Below are positions 1-7,627 of a stretch of 64,000 nucleotides of DNA, piece after piece. Source of the stretch: VGSG01 sp040756375 (GTDB taxonomy: Bacteria > Desulfobacterota > Desulfomonilia > Desulfomonilales > Desulfomonilaceae); assembly GCA_040756375.1 (NCBI GenBank), contig JBFLZC010000008.1, forward strand, positions 124,001-188,000. The letters are read 5' to 3'. The first letter of the stretch is position 1; the number at the start of each line of letters is the position of its first letter. Below the pieces are notes generated by a model. The model did no database searches. It had not been told where the DNA came from and saw only the letters and a program-made list of their open reading frames with translations. The translations under genes were made by a program, and so were the position numbers.

Positions 1-60
1 GAGCAACGTCAAGGCCAAGAAGGCGCTGATCACGAATGCCAGAATGGGCATTGATCTCAC
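1..60 (-). CDS. N-terminus of an exported protein (runs off the window)
   Basis: A GTG start at 60-58 on the minus strand opens 20 codons that leave the window. The peptide begins M-R-S-M-P and continues as an unbroken hydrophobic stretch (ILAFVISAFLALTLL), which looks like a signal peptide or signal anchor. A Shine-Dalgarno-like AGAGGA lies 7 bases upstream. An ATG five bases upstream is in another frame and stops after two codons. The product cannot be named because only the leader is visible. The strong leader plus the ribosome site make a real gene start plausible. Confidence 0.4.
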   Translation of the reverse strand, partial: MRSMPILAFVISAFLALTLL

Positions 61-489
61 TGCATAATCCTCTTCGCGCGTCATTGCTCGAGCAGACCGG
101 CATTGCCCGACGGTACTGAAGTGTCCTGGGCCGTTGGCCCGGACACGAGCCGTCCTACGACTGTCCTGAGCACAAGAGACGATCGTACGGTCGCCGCAAG
201 TCTCGAGAAAGGGAAGAAACCTTCTTCCTGACGCTGTGATGTGTATCTGGTCCAGTCTCTGAGCGTACCTTACGGAACTGTGCCAGGTCAAGCGCTCCAT
301 TCTGGATTCCGGGGCCCGAATTTCCCTTAGCGAAACCGCATCTAAAATGGACAAATGCCGAGACTGTAGATTGTACAGAAGCTCCAAGGCATGATTGGGA
401 GGTTTCAGCATGAAAATTGCCCGGTATTTCATCGCCTTTCCGCATGATGGGCGCCAACTGAACGGAGTCCGCGGGGTGCCAAGACCGAA
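61..489. other. Gene-poor stretch
   Basis: No ORF here has both a convincing ribosome site and a protein-like composition. It should hold the promoter of the minus-strand gene that begins at 60. I see no clear hairpin terminator, tRNA or repeat. Confidence 0.4.
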
Positions 490-675
490 ATGATTGAGGC
501 GGCTGTCAATGCTATGCGAGGCGAGTTCTCGTTGAACCGACTCGAGCGCGCCTGCCCGGGAGTGAGCCGTGACATGATCCGGCGGGCCCTTCGACAGCTT
601 CAGCGAGCGGGCCGTGTTGAATGCCTCGGCCGAGGTCCAGGAGCCACTTGGCGGAAAAAGGGTAATACCCTTTAA
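490..675 (+). CDS. Small winged-helix-like protein, possibly a gene remnant
   Basis: 61 residues. The segment VSRDMIRRALRQLQRAGRVE followed by LGRGPGATWRKKG matches the pattern of a winged helix: a recognition helix, then a basic glycine-rich wing. Such a domain is known at the C-terminus of Fic-type and some antitoxin-like regulators, where it binds DNA. No good ribosome site precedes the ATG. The same frame stays open upstream for only about 14 codons, to a stop at 445-447, so this may be the tail of a decayed longer gene rather than a complete one. Nothing nearby helps to assign a role. Confidence 0.4.
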   Translation: MIEAAVNAMRGEFSLNRLERACPGVSRDMIRRALRQLQRAGRVECLGRGPGATWRKKGNTL

Positions 676-1160
676 AGGGGGTAATAAAGAGGGTAATGTC
701 ATTCGGAAGGTACGCAAACGCGTTGCTGAAGTGCACTCTGCAGGAGGAGGGAGACTCCAGGCACCCGGCATGAGAAGAGTCCCAAGGCCAGGCCCAAATC
801 GTGTTCAAGGCTGGGGCCATGCGAATGGGCGGCCCGGTCGCCCGTATCAATGTGAGGTGGAACCCTGTGTCAAGACAAGAATTGCACTTCGGCAAGACGC
901 GTGTCCGGGTTTACACTGAAGAAGAAATGAGAAATCGGAGACCATCCGTGTCTATCACGATACCGCCGATCCCCGCGAGCCCCCCCTCTGATCCACGACC
1001 AACCCAGCGATCGTGCAACTTGCAATGCTTGCCGTGAGCAACCATGCAATGTGCACTCTCGCATGCCTTGTTATCTTTTGTGATCCTTGTGATTCCAACG
1101 TGTTACAATTGGCGTAATTGGCATCCGGTTTGCTCACAAACAGTTCAGCGAGGGAGCGAC
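676..1160. other. Intergenic region upstream of the kdp operon
   Basis: About 480 bases without a supported gene. ORFs here (for example 801-1037 on the plus strand) lack domain-like sequence and a ribosome site. The promoter of the histidine kinase/kdp operon should lie here, but I could not pick out a convincing -35/-10 pair. Confidence 0.35.
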
Positions 1161-2996
1161 ATGCTTGGCCTGAGAACAAAACTTTCGTTGGGATTCGGCG
1201 GCCTCCTCGTGATTATCGCGGTGATCGGCATTCAGAGCGTCTTTCTGCTCAGCGAGCTGGGGGAATCCATCGATATCATACTCCGGGAGAACTACCGGAG
1301 CGTGATCGCTGCGCAAGAGATGAAAGAGGCCCTGGAGCGCATGGACAGTGGAGCTTTGTTCACGCTCCTCGGCTACGAGAAGGAAGGCAAGGATCTCGTG
1401 ACTTCCAACGATAGCAAGTTCCGGTCCGCGCTCCAGGTTGAGCTGAATAACATAACCCTGCCCGGAGAAGCCGAAAAGGCCGCGTTACTGCAAAAGCTCT
1501 TTTCCGCGTACAAGGTTGATATCGACGTGGTCACCGACTCCTCAAAGCCTCGCGACGAACGGCGCGAGCACTACTTTGGCCGACTCCTCCCGCTTTTTGA
1601 ACAGATCAAGCAGACTGCGGACGAAATTCTCACCATGAATCAGGAGAATATGAGCGAAGCCAACCAGCGGGCACGGGTCACCGCGGCAGGTGCAAGACAT
1701 CGCATGTACATCCTGCTTCTGGCCGGAGCGGGGATCGCTGCCGGATTTGTCTTCTTTACCGGGCGGTGGATCGTTCGGCCCATCGCTCGGCTTCAACGCT
1801 CGGCAGATGAGATTTCTCGAGGAAATCTTGATCTGGTGGTGCAGAAGGATTCTGATGACGAAATCGGAGGGCTCTCCGAATCCTTCAACACAATGGCTGA
1901 AAGCCTCCGGGAATTTCGTCGGAGCGGCCAGGCGCGACTGGTCCGAATTCAGCGTTCAACGCAAGAGGCTTTCGACAATCTGCCCGAAGCAATTGCTGTT
2001 GTCGATGCCGAAGGATCGGTGGAAGTGGCCACAGGAGCCGCTGTCTCGATCTTCAGCTTGAAACCGGGGCGTTCTGTTCGGAATGCGGCCCTGGATTCCC
2101 TGGACAACTTGCTCGGAGATTGCATTCTCAACGGCCGCACTGTGGAGCCTGCAACCGATCAAGCTCTGATTCAAAAGTTCATTGGCGGTGAGGAACGATA
2201 TTACCGCCCCAAGGCAGTTCCCATTCTCGAACCCGGAGGAAACGTTACGGGCGTTGTCCTCATTCTCTCTGATGTGACAAGGCAACGAGAGCAGGATGAG
2301 TTGAAAAGGAGTGTGATCTCAACTGTCTCTCACCAACTGAAGACTCCTCTCACCTCAATTCGCATGGCGCTGCACCTCTTGTTGGAAGAGAAGCTCGGAA
2401 GCCTCACTGAGAAGCAGCTGGATGTGCTGATTGCTGCACGGGAAGACGCGGAAAAGCTTCACAATATCTTAGAAGACTTGCTGGATATCAGCCGACTGGA
2501 ATCGGGGAAGCTCCTCACAGAGTGCTGCCCTGCGGTACAAACCCACATCTTGGTTCTGGATGCTGTCGAACCTTATAGCAGAACCGCTCAGGACAAGGGG
2601 GTAGGGCTGAATGTCGAGCTCCCCAATGATTTGCCGAATGTGCGGGCCGATCAAATGGAAGTGAATCATGTCTTTGCCAATCTGCTGAGCAACGCCTTGG
2701 CATACACTGCGCCAGGCGGAACCATAACCGTTTCGGCGAAGGCTGAGGAACGGTTCGTTCGCTTCTTTGTCTCAGATTCAGGCGTGGGAATCCCTGACGA
2801 GTATCGAGAGAAGGTTTTTGACCAGTTCTTTCGAGTTCCCGGACAGGAGAGCAGGAGCGGCGCAGGACTCGGCCTATCCATTGCACGCAAGATCGTCGAA
2901 GCGCACGGGGGACTCATCAAAGCAGACAATCGTGAAGGGGGAGGGAGTGTGTTCCACTTTACGCTCCCGCGCGCGGATGTCAGTGAGAAAGGGTAG
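1161..2996 (+). CDS. Membrane sensor histidine kinase, first gene of the kdp operon
   Basis: 611 residues. The architecture is: membrane segment about 12-32, a helical periplasmic region to about 185, second membrane segment about 186-206, HAMP, a PAS-like domain (about 275-375), a HisKA dimerisation helix with the phospho-acceptor His near residue 390 (VSHQLKTPLTS), then a catalytic ATPase domain with N-box (NLLSNAL), G1 (DSGVGIP) and G2 (GAGLGLSI). This layout is KinB-like. The start chosen has GCGAGGGA five bases upstream; a longer reading frame to 1044 lacks a ribosome site. The stop lies only 5 bases before the next small gene, so it is probably co-transcribed with kdpFABC. Because the KdpD of this operon lacks a kinase domain, this protein is a good candidate for the missing kinase. 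That pairing is inference. Confidence 0.85.
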   Translation: MLGLRTKLSLGFGGLLVIIAVIGIQSVFLLSELGESIDIILRENYRSVIAAQEMKEALERMDSGALFTLLGYEKEGKDLVTSNDSKFRSALQVELNNITLPGEAEKAALLQKLFSAYKVDIDVVTDSSKPRDERREHYFGRLLPLFEQIKQTADEILTMNQENMSEANQRARVTAAGARHRMYILLLAGAGIAAGFVFFTGRWIVRPIARLQRSADEISRGNLDLVVQKDSDDEIGGLSESFNTMAESLREFRRSGQARLVRIQRSTQEAFDNLPEAIAVVDAEGSVEVATGAAVSIFSLKPGRSVRNAALDSLDNLLGDCILNGRTVEPATDQALIQKFIGGEERYYRPKAVPILEPGGNVTGVVLILSDVTRQREQDELKRSVISTVSHQLKTPLTSIRMALHLLLEEKLGSLTEKQLDVLIAAREDAEKLHNILEDLLDISRLESGKLLTECCPAVQTHILVLDAVEPYSRTAQDKGVGLNVELPNDLPNVRADQMEVNHVFANLLSNALAYTAPGGTITVSAKAEERFVRFFVSDSGVGIPDEYREKVFDQFFRVPGQESRSGAGLGLSIARKIVEAHGGLIKADNREGGGSVFHFTLPRADVSEKG

Positions 2997-3001
2997 ATTC
3001 C

Positions 3002-3088
3002 ATGGTGGCCGATGGGCTTTATGTAATTAGTCTGGTGGCATTCTTTGCTATATGCCTCTTGTACGCCCAATTCTGCGGCAAGGTGTAG
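3002..3088 (+). CDS. 28-residue single-pass membrane peptide of the kdp operon
   Basis: ATG to TAG, 28 residues: a short polar start (MVADG), a hydrophobic helix (LYVISLVAFFAICLLYA) and a short tail ending CGKV. It lies 5 bases after the kinase stop and 3 bases before kdpF. The spacing and membrane-peptide composition argue for a translated gene. It is not KdpF, which follows. I recall comparable tiny ORFs ahead of kdpF in other bacteria, usually annotated as hypothetical. A role as an extra small subunit or assembly factor of the Kdp pump is inference. Confidence 0.6.
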   Translation: MVADGLYVISLVAFFAICLLYAQFCGKV

Positions 3089-3091
3089 ACC

Positions 3092-3175
3092 ATGCTCGAA
3101 ACGATTGTTGGAGTAATTGCCCTGGCATTGATCGTGTATCTGTTTGTTAGCGTGATCCGACCGGAGAAATTCTGA
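3092..3175 (+). CDS. kdpF: KdpF, small subunit of the Kdp K+-ATPase
   Basis: 27 residues with one transmembrane helix (IVGVIALALIVYLFVSVI) and the typical KdpF ending RPEKF. KdpF is a lipid-like stabilising peptide of the KdpFABC potassium pump in the inner membrane. It sits between a second small membrane peptide and kdpA, 13 bases before kdpA. Length and ending fit the family well. Confidence 0.85.
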   Translation: MLETIVGVIALALIVYLFVSVIRPEKF

Positions 3176-3188
3176 AGCAGAGGTTTCG

Positions 3189-4994
3189 ATGGAAATAGAT
3201 ACGTTCGGACAGCTTCAATTAGAGCTCTTCTTTGTTGTCCTGCTCCTGCTGACGAAACCCATGGGATTGTATCTCGTGCGGGTTCTCGATTCGAATGCAT
3301 CGACCTTTCTCGATCCTGCGATCAAGCCGGCAGAACGGCTTCTCTACCGGATCTTGGGGGTGATTCCTCAATCCGAGCAAGACTGGAAGCAGTACACAAC
3401 ATCTTTGCTGACCTTCAGTTTCATTGCGGCTCTCTTCACGTACGCAATCCTGCGACTCCAACGCATTTTGCCGCTCAATCCTCAGGGACTCGACCCCATA
3501 AGCCACGATCTGGCGTTCAATACCGCCGTGAGCTTTGTCACCAACACCAATTGGCAGAACTATGCTGGTGAGAAGACTCTCTCGTATTTCTCTCAAATGG
3601 TCGGGCTCACCTTCCAGAACTTCGTCTCAGCCGCGGTGGGAATCGCCGTGGCCGCGGCTCTGGTTCGCGGTATTGCAAGGAATGCGGCAAAGACAATTGG
3701 CAACTTCTGGACAGACTTGGTCAGGATCAATCTTTATCTGTTGCTGCCCCTGTGCGTGATCTACGCGTTGTTTCTTGTTTCTCAGGGCATGATCCAGAAT
3801 TTCAAAGCATACGAGACCGTGCGGCTCGTGGAGCCCGCCGCGGCTCAAAGCCCGACGAAAGAATCTGAAAGCACTCAAGAGAAGGTCGGTACGGCAACTG
3901 CGGTCACCGCGCCCAAGCTAGAGACCCAGACCATAGTCCAGGGCCCAATGGCTTCCCAGGTAGCCATCAAAATGCTTGGGACCAACGGAGGAGGATACAC
4001 CAATGCCAATGCCGCGCATCCGTATGAAAATCCCACACCTCTCTCCAATTTCCTGCAAATGCTCTCCATATTCCTCATTCCTAGCGGCCTGACGTACTAC
4101 CTTGGCCGGGTAGTGAAGAACCAGCGTCATGGTTGGACTGTATGGTTTTCAATGGCAGCGCTCTTTCTCGTGGGGGTGCTTGTCTGCTGGTGGGCTGAAG
4201 CTGGGGGCAATCCACGACTGCATGAGCTAGGAATCGATCCCATGGGCGGAAACATGGAAGGCAAAGAAGTCCGTTTCGGCATCCTAAACTCGGCGCTCTT
4301 CGCTGCGATTACCACCGCCGCATCCTGTGGAGCGGTGATTTCGATGCACGATTCGTTCACCCCGCTTGGTGGGCTGGTCCCACTCCTCAATATCCAGCTT
4401 GGAGAAGTGGTCTTTGGCGGCGTTGGAGCAGGGTTGTACGGGATGCTGGTCTTCGTGGTGCTCACGGTCTTTCTTGCCGGTCTGATGATCGGACGCACCC
4501 CTGAATACCTGGGAAAGAAGATTGAAGCCAAGGACGTAAAACTCAGCGTACTGTTCGTTATGATTCCCGTCTTCTGCATCCTAGGGTTCACCGCTTGGTC
4601 CGCGGTGAGCTCCTGGGGCCTCGATGGTCTTAAGAACGGGGGACCACATGGTCTGAGCGAGCTGCTCTACGCGTTTTCTTCGACCGCGGGAAATAACGGG
4701 AGCGCCTTTGCCGGCCTCAACGGCAACACGCCCTGGTTCAATGTGACGCTCGCTGTGGCAATGCTCCTGGGCAGGTTCTTCATGATTGTTCCGGTACTCG
4801 CGTTGGCGGGGAACCTGGCCGGTAAGAAATCGGTCGCGGCAGGAGAGGGCAGTTTCCCGGTCTCAGGGCCGACATTTGTGGTTCTCTTGTCGGGCACCAT
4901 ATTGGTTGTGGGCGCGCTCACATTCTTTCCTGCGCTTTCCCTGGGCCCGTTGCTGGAACATTTCATGATGACTCAATCAAGCGTTCTCTTCTGA
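3189..4994 (+). CDS. kdpA: KdpA, potassium-binding and translocating subunit
   Basis: 601 residues, a multi-pass membrane protein of the potassium-channel-like superfamily. Filter-type segments are visible: NTNWQNYAGE, the GTNGGGYTNANAAHP loop and STAGNNGSAFAGL. KdpA selects and conducts K+ in the KdpFABC P-type ATPase. A polar loop at about residues 217-245, rich in Ser, Thr, Glu and Lys, makes this copy slightly longer than the about 560 residues usual for the family. The gene is followed after 11 bases by kdpB. Confidence 0.97.
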   Translation: MEIDTFGQLQLELFFVVLLLLTKPMGLYLVRVLDSNASTFLDPAIKPAERLLYRILGVIPQSEQDWKQYTTSLLTFSFIAALFTYAILRLQRILPLNPQGLDPISHDLAFNTAVSFVTNTNWQNYAGEKTLSYFSQMVGLTFQNFVSAAVGIAVAAALVRGIARNAAKTIGNFWTDLVRINLYLLLPLCVIYALFLVSQGMIQNFKAYETVRLVEPAAAQSPTKESESTQEKVGTATAVTAPKLETQTIVQGPMASQVAIKMLGTNGGGYTNANAAHPYENPTPLSNFLQMLSIFLIPSGLTYYLGRVVKNQRHGWTVWFSMAALFLVGVLVCWWAEAGGNPRLHELGIDPMGGNMEGKEVRFGILNSALFAAITTAASCGAVISMHDSFTPLGGLVPLLNIQLGEVVFGGVGAGLYGMLVFVVLTVFLAGLMIGRTPEYLGKKIEAKDVKLSVLFVMIPVFCILGFTAWSAVSSWGLDGLKNGGPHGLSELLYAFSSTAGNNGSAFAGLNGNTPWFNVTLAVAMLLGRFFMIVPVLALAGNLAGKKSVAAGEGSFPVSGPTFVVLLSGTILVVGALTFFPALSLGPLLEHFMMTQSSVLF

Positions 4995-5005
4995 GGGGAT
5001 CGAGC

Positions 5006-7030
5006 ATGGCCAGAAAACGCATACGTCTCTTTGACAAGGAAATACTGGCTCAAGCAGTGGTCGATTCCTTTAAGAAACTCGATCCGCGCACCCTGATAAA
5101 GAACCCGGTCATTTTTGTCACCGAGGTCGGTGCCGCGGTGACAACGATCTCGATCTTCGCAGGCAGCGGCTCTGAACCAGTGTCCTTCGTGATCCAGATC
5201 GCTGGGTGGCTCTGGTTTACCGTGTTGTTCGCCAATTTCGCGGAGGCTCTGGCCGAAGGCAGCGGCAAAGCGCAAGCCCTTGCTCTGCGAAAGACCCGCA
5301 CGAAGACAATGGCCAATTTGATGAAAGCCGATGAATCGAGCACTGTGCAAGTGCCGGCTGAAAAGCTCAAGAAAGGCGATGTGGTCGTGGTCTCGGCGGG
5401 CGAAACGATCCCCGCTGATGGCGAGGTCATTCGAGGGGCGGCCTCGGTGGACGAGTCGGCAATCACAGGCGAATCCGCGCCGGTAATCAGGGAATCCGGT
5501 GGAGACCGCAGCGCGGTCACAGGTGGGACGCGGGTTCTTTCCGATCAGATCACGGTTCGTGTCACGGCCAATCCTGGAGAGAGTTTCCTGGACCACATGA
5601 TCCAGTTGGTGGAAGGAGCTCATCGACAGAAGACGCCGAACGAGATCGCTTTGACAATACTCCTCTCCGGCCTCACGATCATCTTCCTCGTAGTGATCAT
5701 CACGTTGAAATTCTTCGGTCAATACTCCGGCATTTCCTTTTCCCTCACGATGCTGTGCGCTTTGCTGGTCTGCCTCATACCCACGACCATAGGGGGGCTC
5801 CTCAGCGCCATCGGGATAGCCGGCATAGACAGGTTGGTTCGACGGAATGTCCTCGCCATGAGCGGTCGGGCGGTGGAAGCCGCGGGCGACGTGAATGTGC
5901 TCCTGCTGGACAAAACCGGCACCATAACCCTCGGCAATCGGCAGGCAACGGACTTCATTCCTGCCGAAGGAGTCACTGTGGAAGCATTGGCAGACGCGGC
6001 TCAGTTGGCCTCGCTTGCGGATGAAACTCCCGAAGGGCGCAGCATTGTGGTTTTGGCCAAACAATACGGACTTCGGGGAAGGTCAATTTCAGAGATGCCA
6101 AACGCCAAGTTCATCCCCTTTTCTGCCCAATCCCGCATGAGTGGCGTGGATGTCGACGGCAAGCAGGTTAGGAAAGGTTCGCCCGACGCTGTGAAGGCTT
6201 TCATTGCTCATGATTTTCCCGCAAGCGTCGAGGACGCGATCGAGAAGATCTCGTTGCGTGGCGGCACTCCGTTGGCGGTGGCTCAGAGCGGCCGCATACT
6301 TGGCGTGATCCACCTCAAGGACATTGTGAAAGGCGGCTTGAAAGATCGCTTCGAACGCTTCCGCGCGATGGGCATCAGGACAATCATGATCACAGGGGAT
6401 AACAAACTCACTGCGGCGGCGATAGCCAAAGAAGCTGGCGTTGATTCTTTCTTGGCCGAAGCGAAACCGGAGGACAAGCTCGATCTCATCCGCAAACAGC
6501 AAGCATCGGGACTCCTCGTGGCCATGACCGGCGATGGGACCAACGACGCTCCTGCGCTGGCTCAGGCTGACGTGGGCGTGGCGATGAATACCGGGACCCA
6601 GGCTGCAAAAGAGGCCGGAAACATGGTCGATCTGGACTCCAATCCCACAAAGCTCATCGAGGTTGTGGAAATCGGCAAGCAGATGCTCATGACCCGAGGA
6701 GCTCTTACGACCTTTAGCGTGGCCAACGACGTTGCCAAGTACTTTGCCATTATCCCGGCCATGCTTGTGGCAGCCTTTCCGATGATCGCGCCGCTCAACG
6801 TGATGGGACTGCACTCGCCGTTGAGCGCTGTCTTGAGCGCGGTAATCTTCAATGCCCTCATCATCGTCGCGCTTATCCCTCTGGCGCTCCGTGGAGTCCG
6901 GTTCCGGCCGCTAAAACCGGCAACGCTGCTGAGACGCAATGTCCTGATCTACGGTCTCGGTGGCCTAATCGCGCCATTTGTGGGAATCAAGCTGATAGAC
7001 ATGCTGGTTACCGCTCTTCAACTGGTCTAG
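5006..7030 (+). CDS. kdpB: KdpB, ATP-hydrolysing P-type ATPase subunit
   Basis: 674 residues. The phosphorylation motif DKTGTIT, the actuator-domain TGES and the hinge motif TGDGTNDAPALAQADVG are all intact, as in catalytically active P-type ATPases. KdpB couples ATP hydrolysis to K+ uptake through KdpA. The length is normal for the family. It lies between kdpA and kdpC with short gaps (11 and 15 bases), consistent with one transcript. Confidence 0.98.
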   Translation: MARKRIRLFDKEILAQAVVDSFKKLDPRTLIKNPVIFVTEVGAAVTTISIFAGSGSEPVSFVIQIAGWLWFTVLFANFAEALAEGSGKAQALALRKTRTKTMANLMKADESSTVQVPAEKLKKGDVVVVSAGETIPADGEVIRGAASVDESAITGESAPVIRESGGDRSAVTGGTRVLSDQITVRVTANPGESFLDHMIQLVEGAHRQKTPNEIALTILLSGLTIIFLVVIITLKFFGQYSGISFSLTMLCALLVCLIPTTIGGLLSAIGIAGIDRLVRRNVLAMSGRAVEAAGDVNVLLLDKTGTITLGNRQATDFIPAEGVTVEALADAAQLASLADETPEGRSIVVLAKQYGLRGRSISEMPNAKFIPFSAQSRMSGVDVDGKQVRKGSPDAVKAFIAHDFPASVEDAIEKISLRGGTPLAVAQSGRILGVIHLKDIVKGGLKDRFERFRAMGIRTIMITGDNKLTAAAIAKEAGVDSFLAEAKPEDKLDLIRKQQASGLLVAMTGDGTNDAPALAQADVGVAMNTGTQAAKEAGNMVDLDSNPTKLIEVVEIGKQMLMTRGALTTFSVANDVAKYFAIIPAMLVAAFPMIAPLNVMGLHSPLSAVLSAVIFNALIIVALIPLALRGVRFRPLKPATLLRRNVLIYGLGGLIAPFVGIKLIDMLVTALQLV

Positions 7031-7045
7031 AAGGAACGTTTTGTC

Positions 7046-7627
7046 ATGAAATCCCTGCTCGAACAGCTTGAGACATCCGTTAGGGCAACCGTGGTGTTGG
7101 CACTCATTGTCTGTGGAATTTATCCGGTCGTGGTCTGGGCTGTGGCTCAGGGGGTTTTCCCGCACCAAGCCAACGGATCTCTCGTTGCCACGGACCGCGA
7201 GAACACAGGCTCTCGGCTCATCGGGCAAAGCTTTGCAGGAGACCGGTATTTCCACCCTCGGCCGTCAGCCGCAGGACAGGGTTATGACGCGGCCGACTCC
7301 GGCGGGAGTAATCTGGGGCCGCTCTCAAAAGAACTCCATCAGACTATTGCCGACAGGGTCCGTCGTTATCGCAGCGAAAACGGTCTTTCGCAAAGCACGC
7401 TCGTTCCTGCGGATGCCGTGACTGCCTCAGCAAGCGGATTGGATCCTCACATCAGCCCAGCGAACGCCCAACTCCAGGCGCGCCGTATTGCCAAAGCCCG
7501 CAGTATGACCGAAGGCTCTGTGAAGGAACTGATTGAGAAGCACACCGAGGGTCGAACCTTTGGGATTTTCGGCGATCCCCGGATAAATGTTCTCACGCTA
7601 AATCTTGCCCTGGATCGACAAAAATGA
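7046..7627 (+). CDS. kdpC: KdpC, accessory subunit of the Kdp K+-ATPase
   Basis: 193 residues: one N-terminal transmembrane helix (about 10-32), then a soluble periplasmic domain with the family pattern IGQSFAGDRYFHPRPSAAG and SNLGP. KdpC stabilises the KdpA-KdpB complex and raises ATP affinity. The stop overlaps the kdpD-like start by 4 bases (ATGA), so translation of the two is probably coupled. Confidence 0.96.
   Translation: MKSLLEQLETSVRATVVLALIVCGIYPVVVWAVAQGVFPHQANGSLVATDRENTGSRLIGQSFAGDRYFHPRPSAAGQGYDAADSGGSNLGPLSKELHQTIADRVRRYRSENGLSQSTLVPADAVTASASGLDPHISPANAQLQARRIAKARSMTEGSVKELIEKHTEGRTFGIFGDPRINVLTLNLALDRQK

Noticed and set aside
155..457. Minus-strand ORF of 100 codons
   Set aside because: No ribosome site, no domain-like pattern, and low-complexity-free but random-looking sequence; left as part of the gene-poor stretch.
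801..1037. Plus-strand ORF of 78 codons before the histidine kinase
   Set aside because: No convincing ribosome site, and the end is Pro-rich and random-looking. The middle part (ARINVRWNPVSRQELHFGK) is not known to me.
4973..6064. Long minus-strand ORF (363 codons) opposite kdpA/kdpB
   Set aside because: It is an antisense shadow of kdpB, caused by codon bias; kdpB is clearly real.
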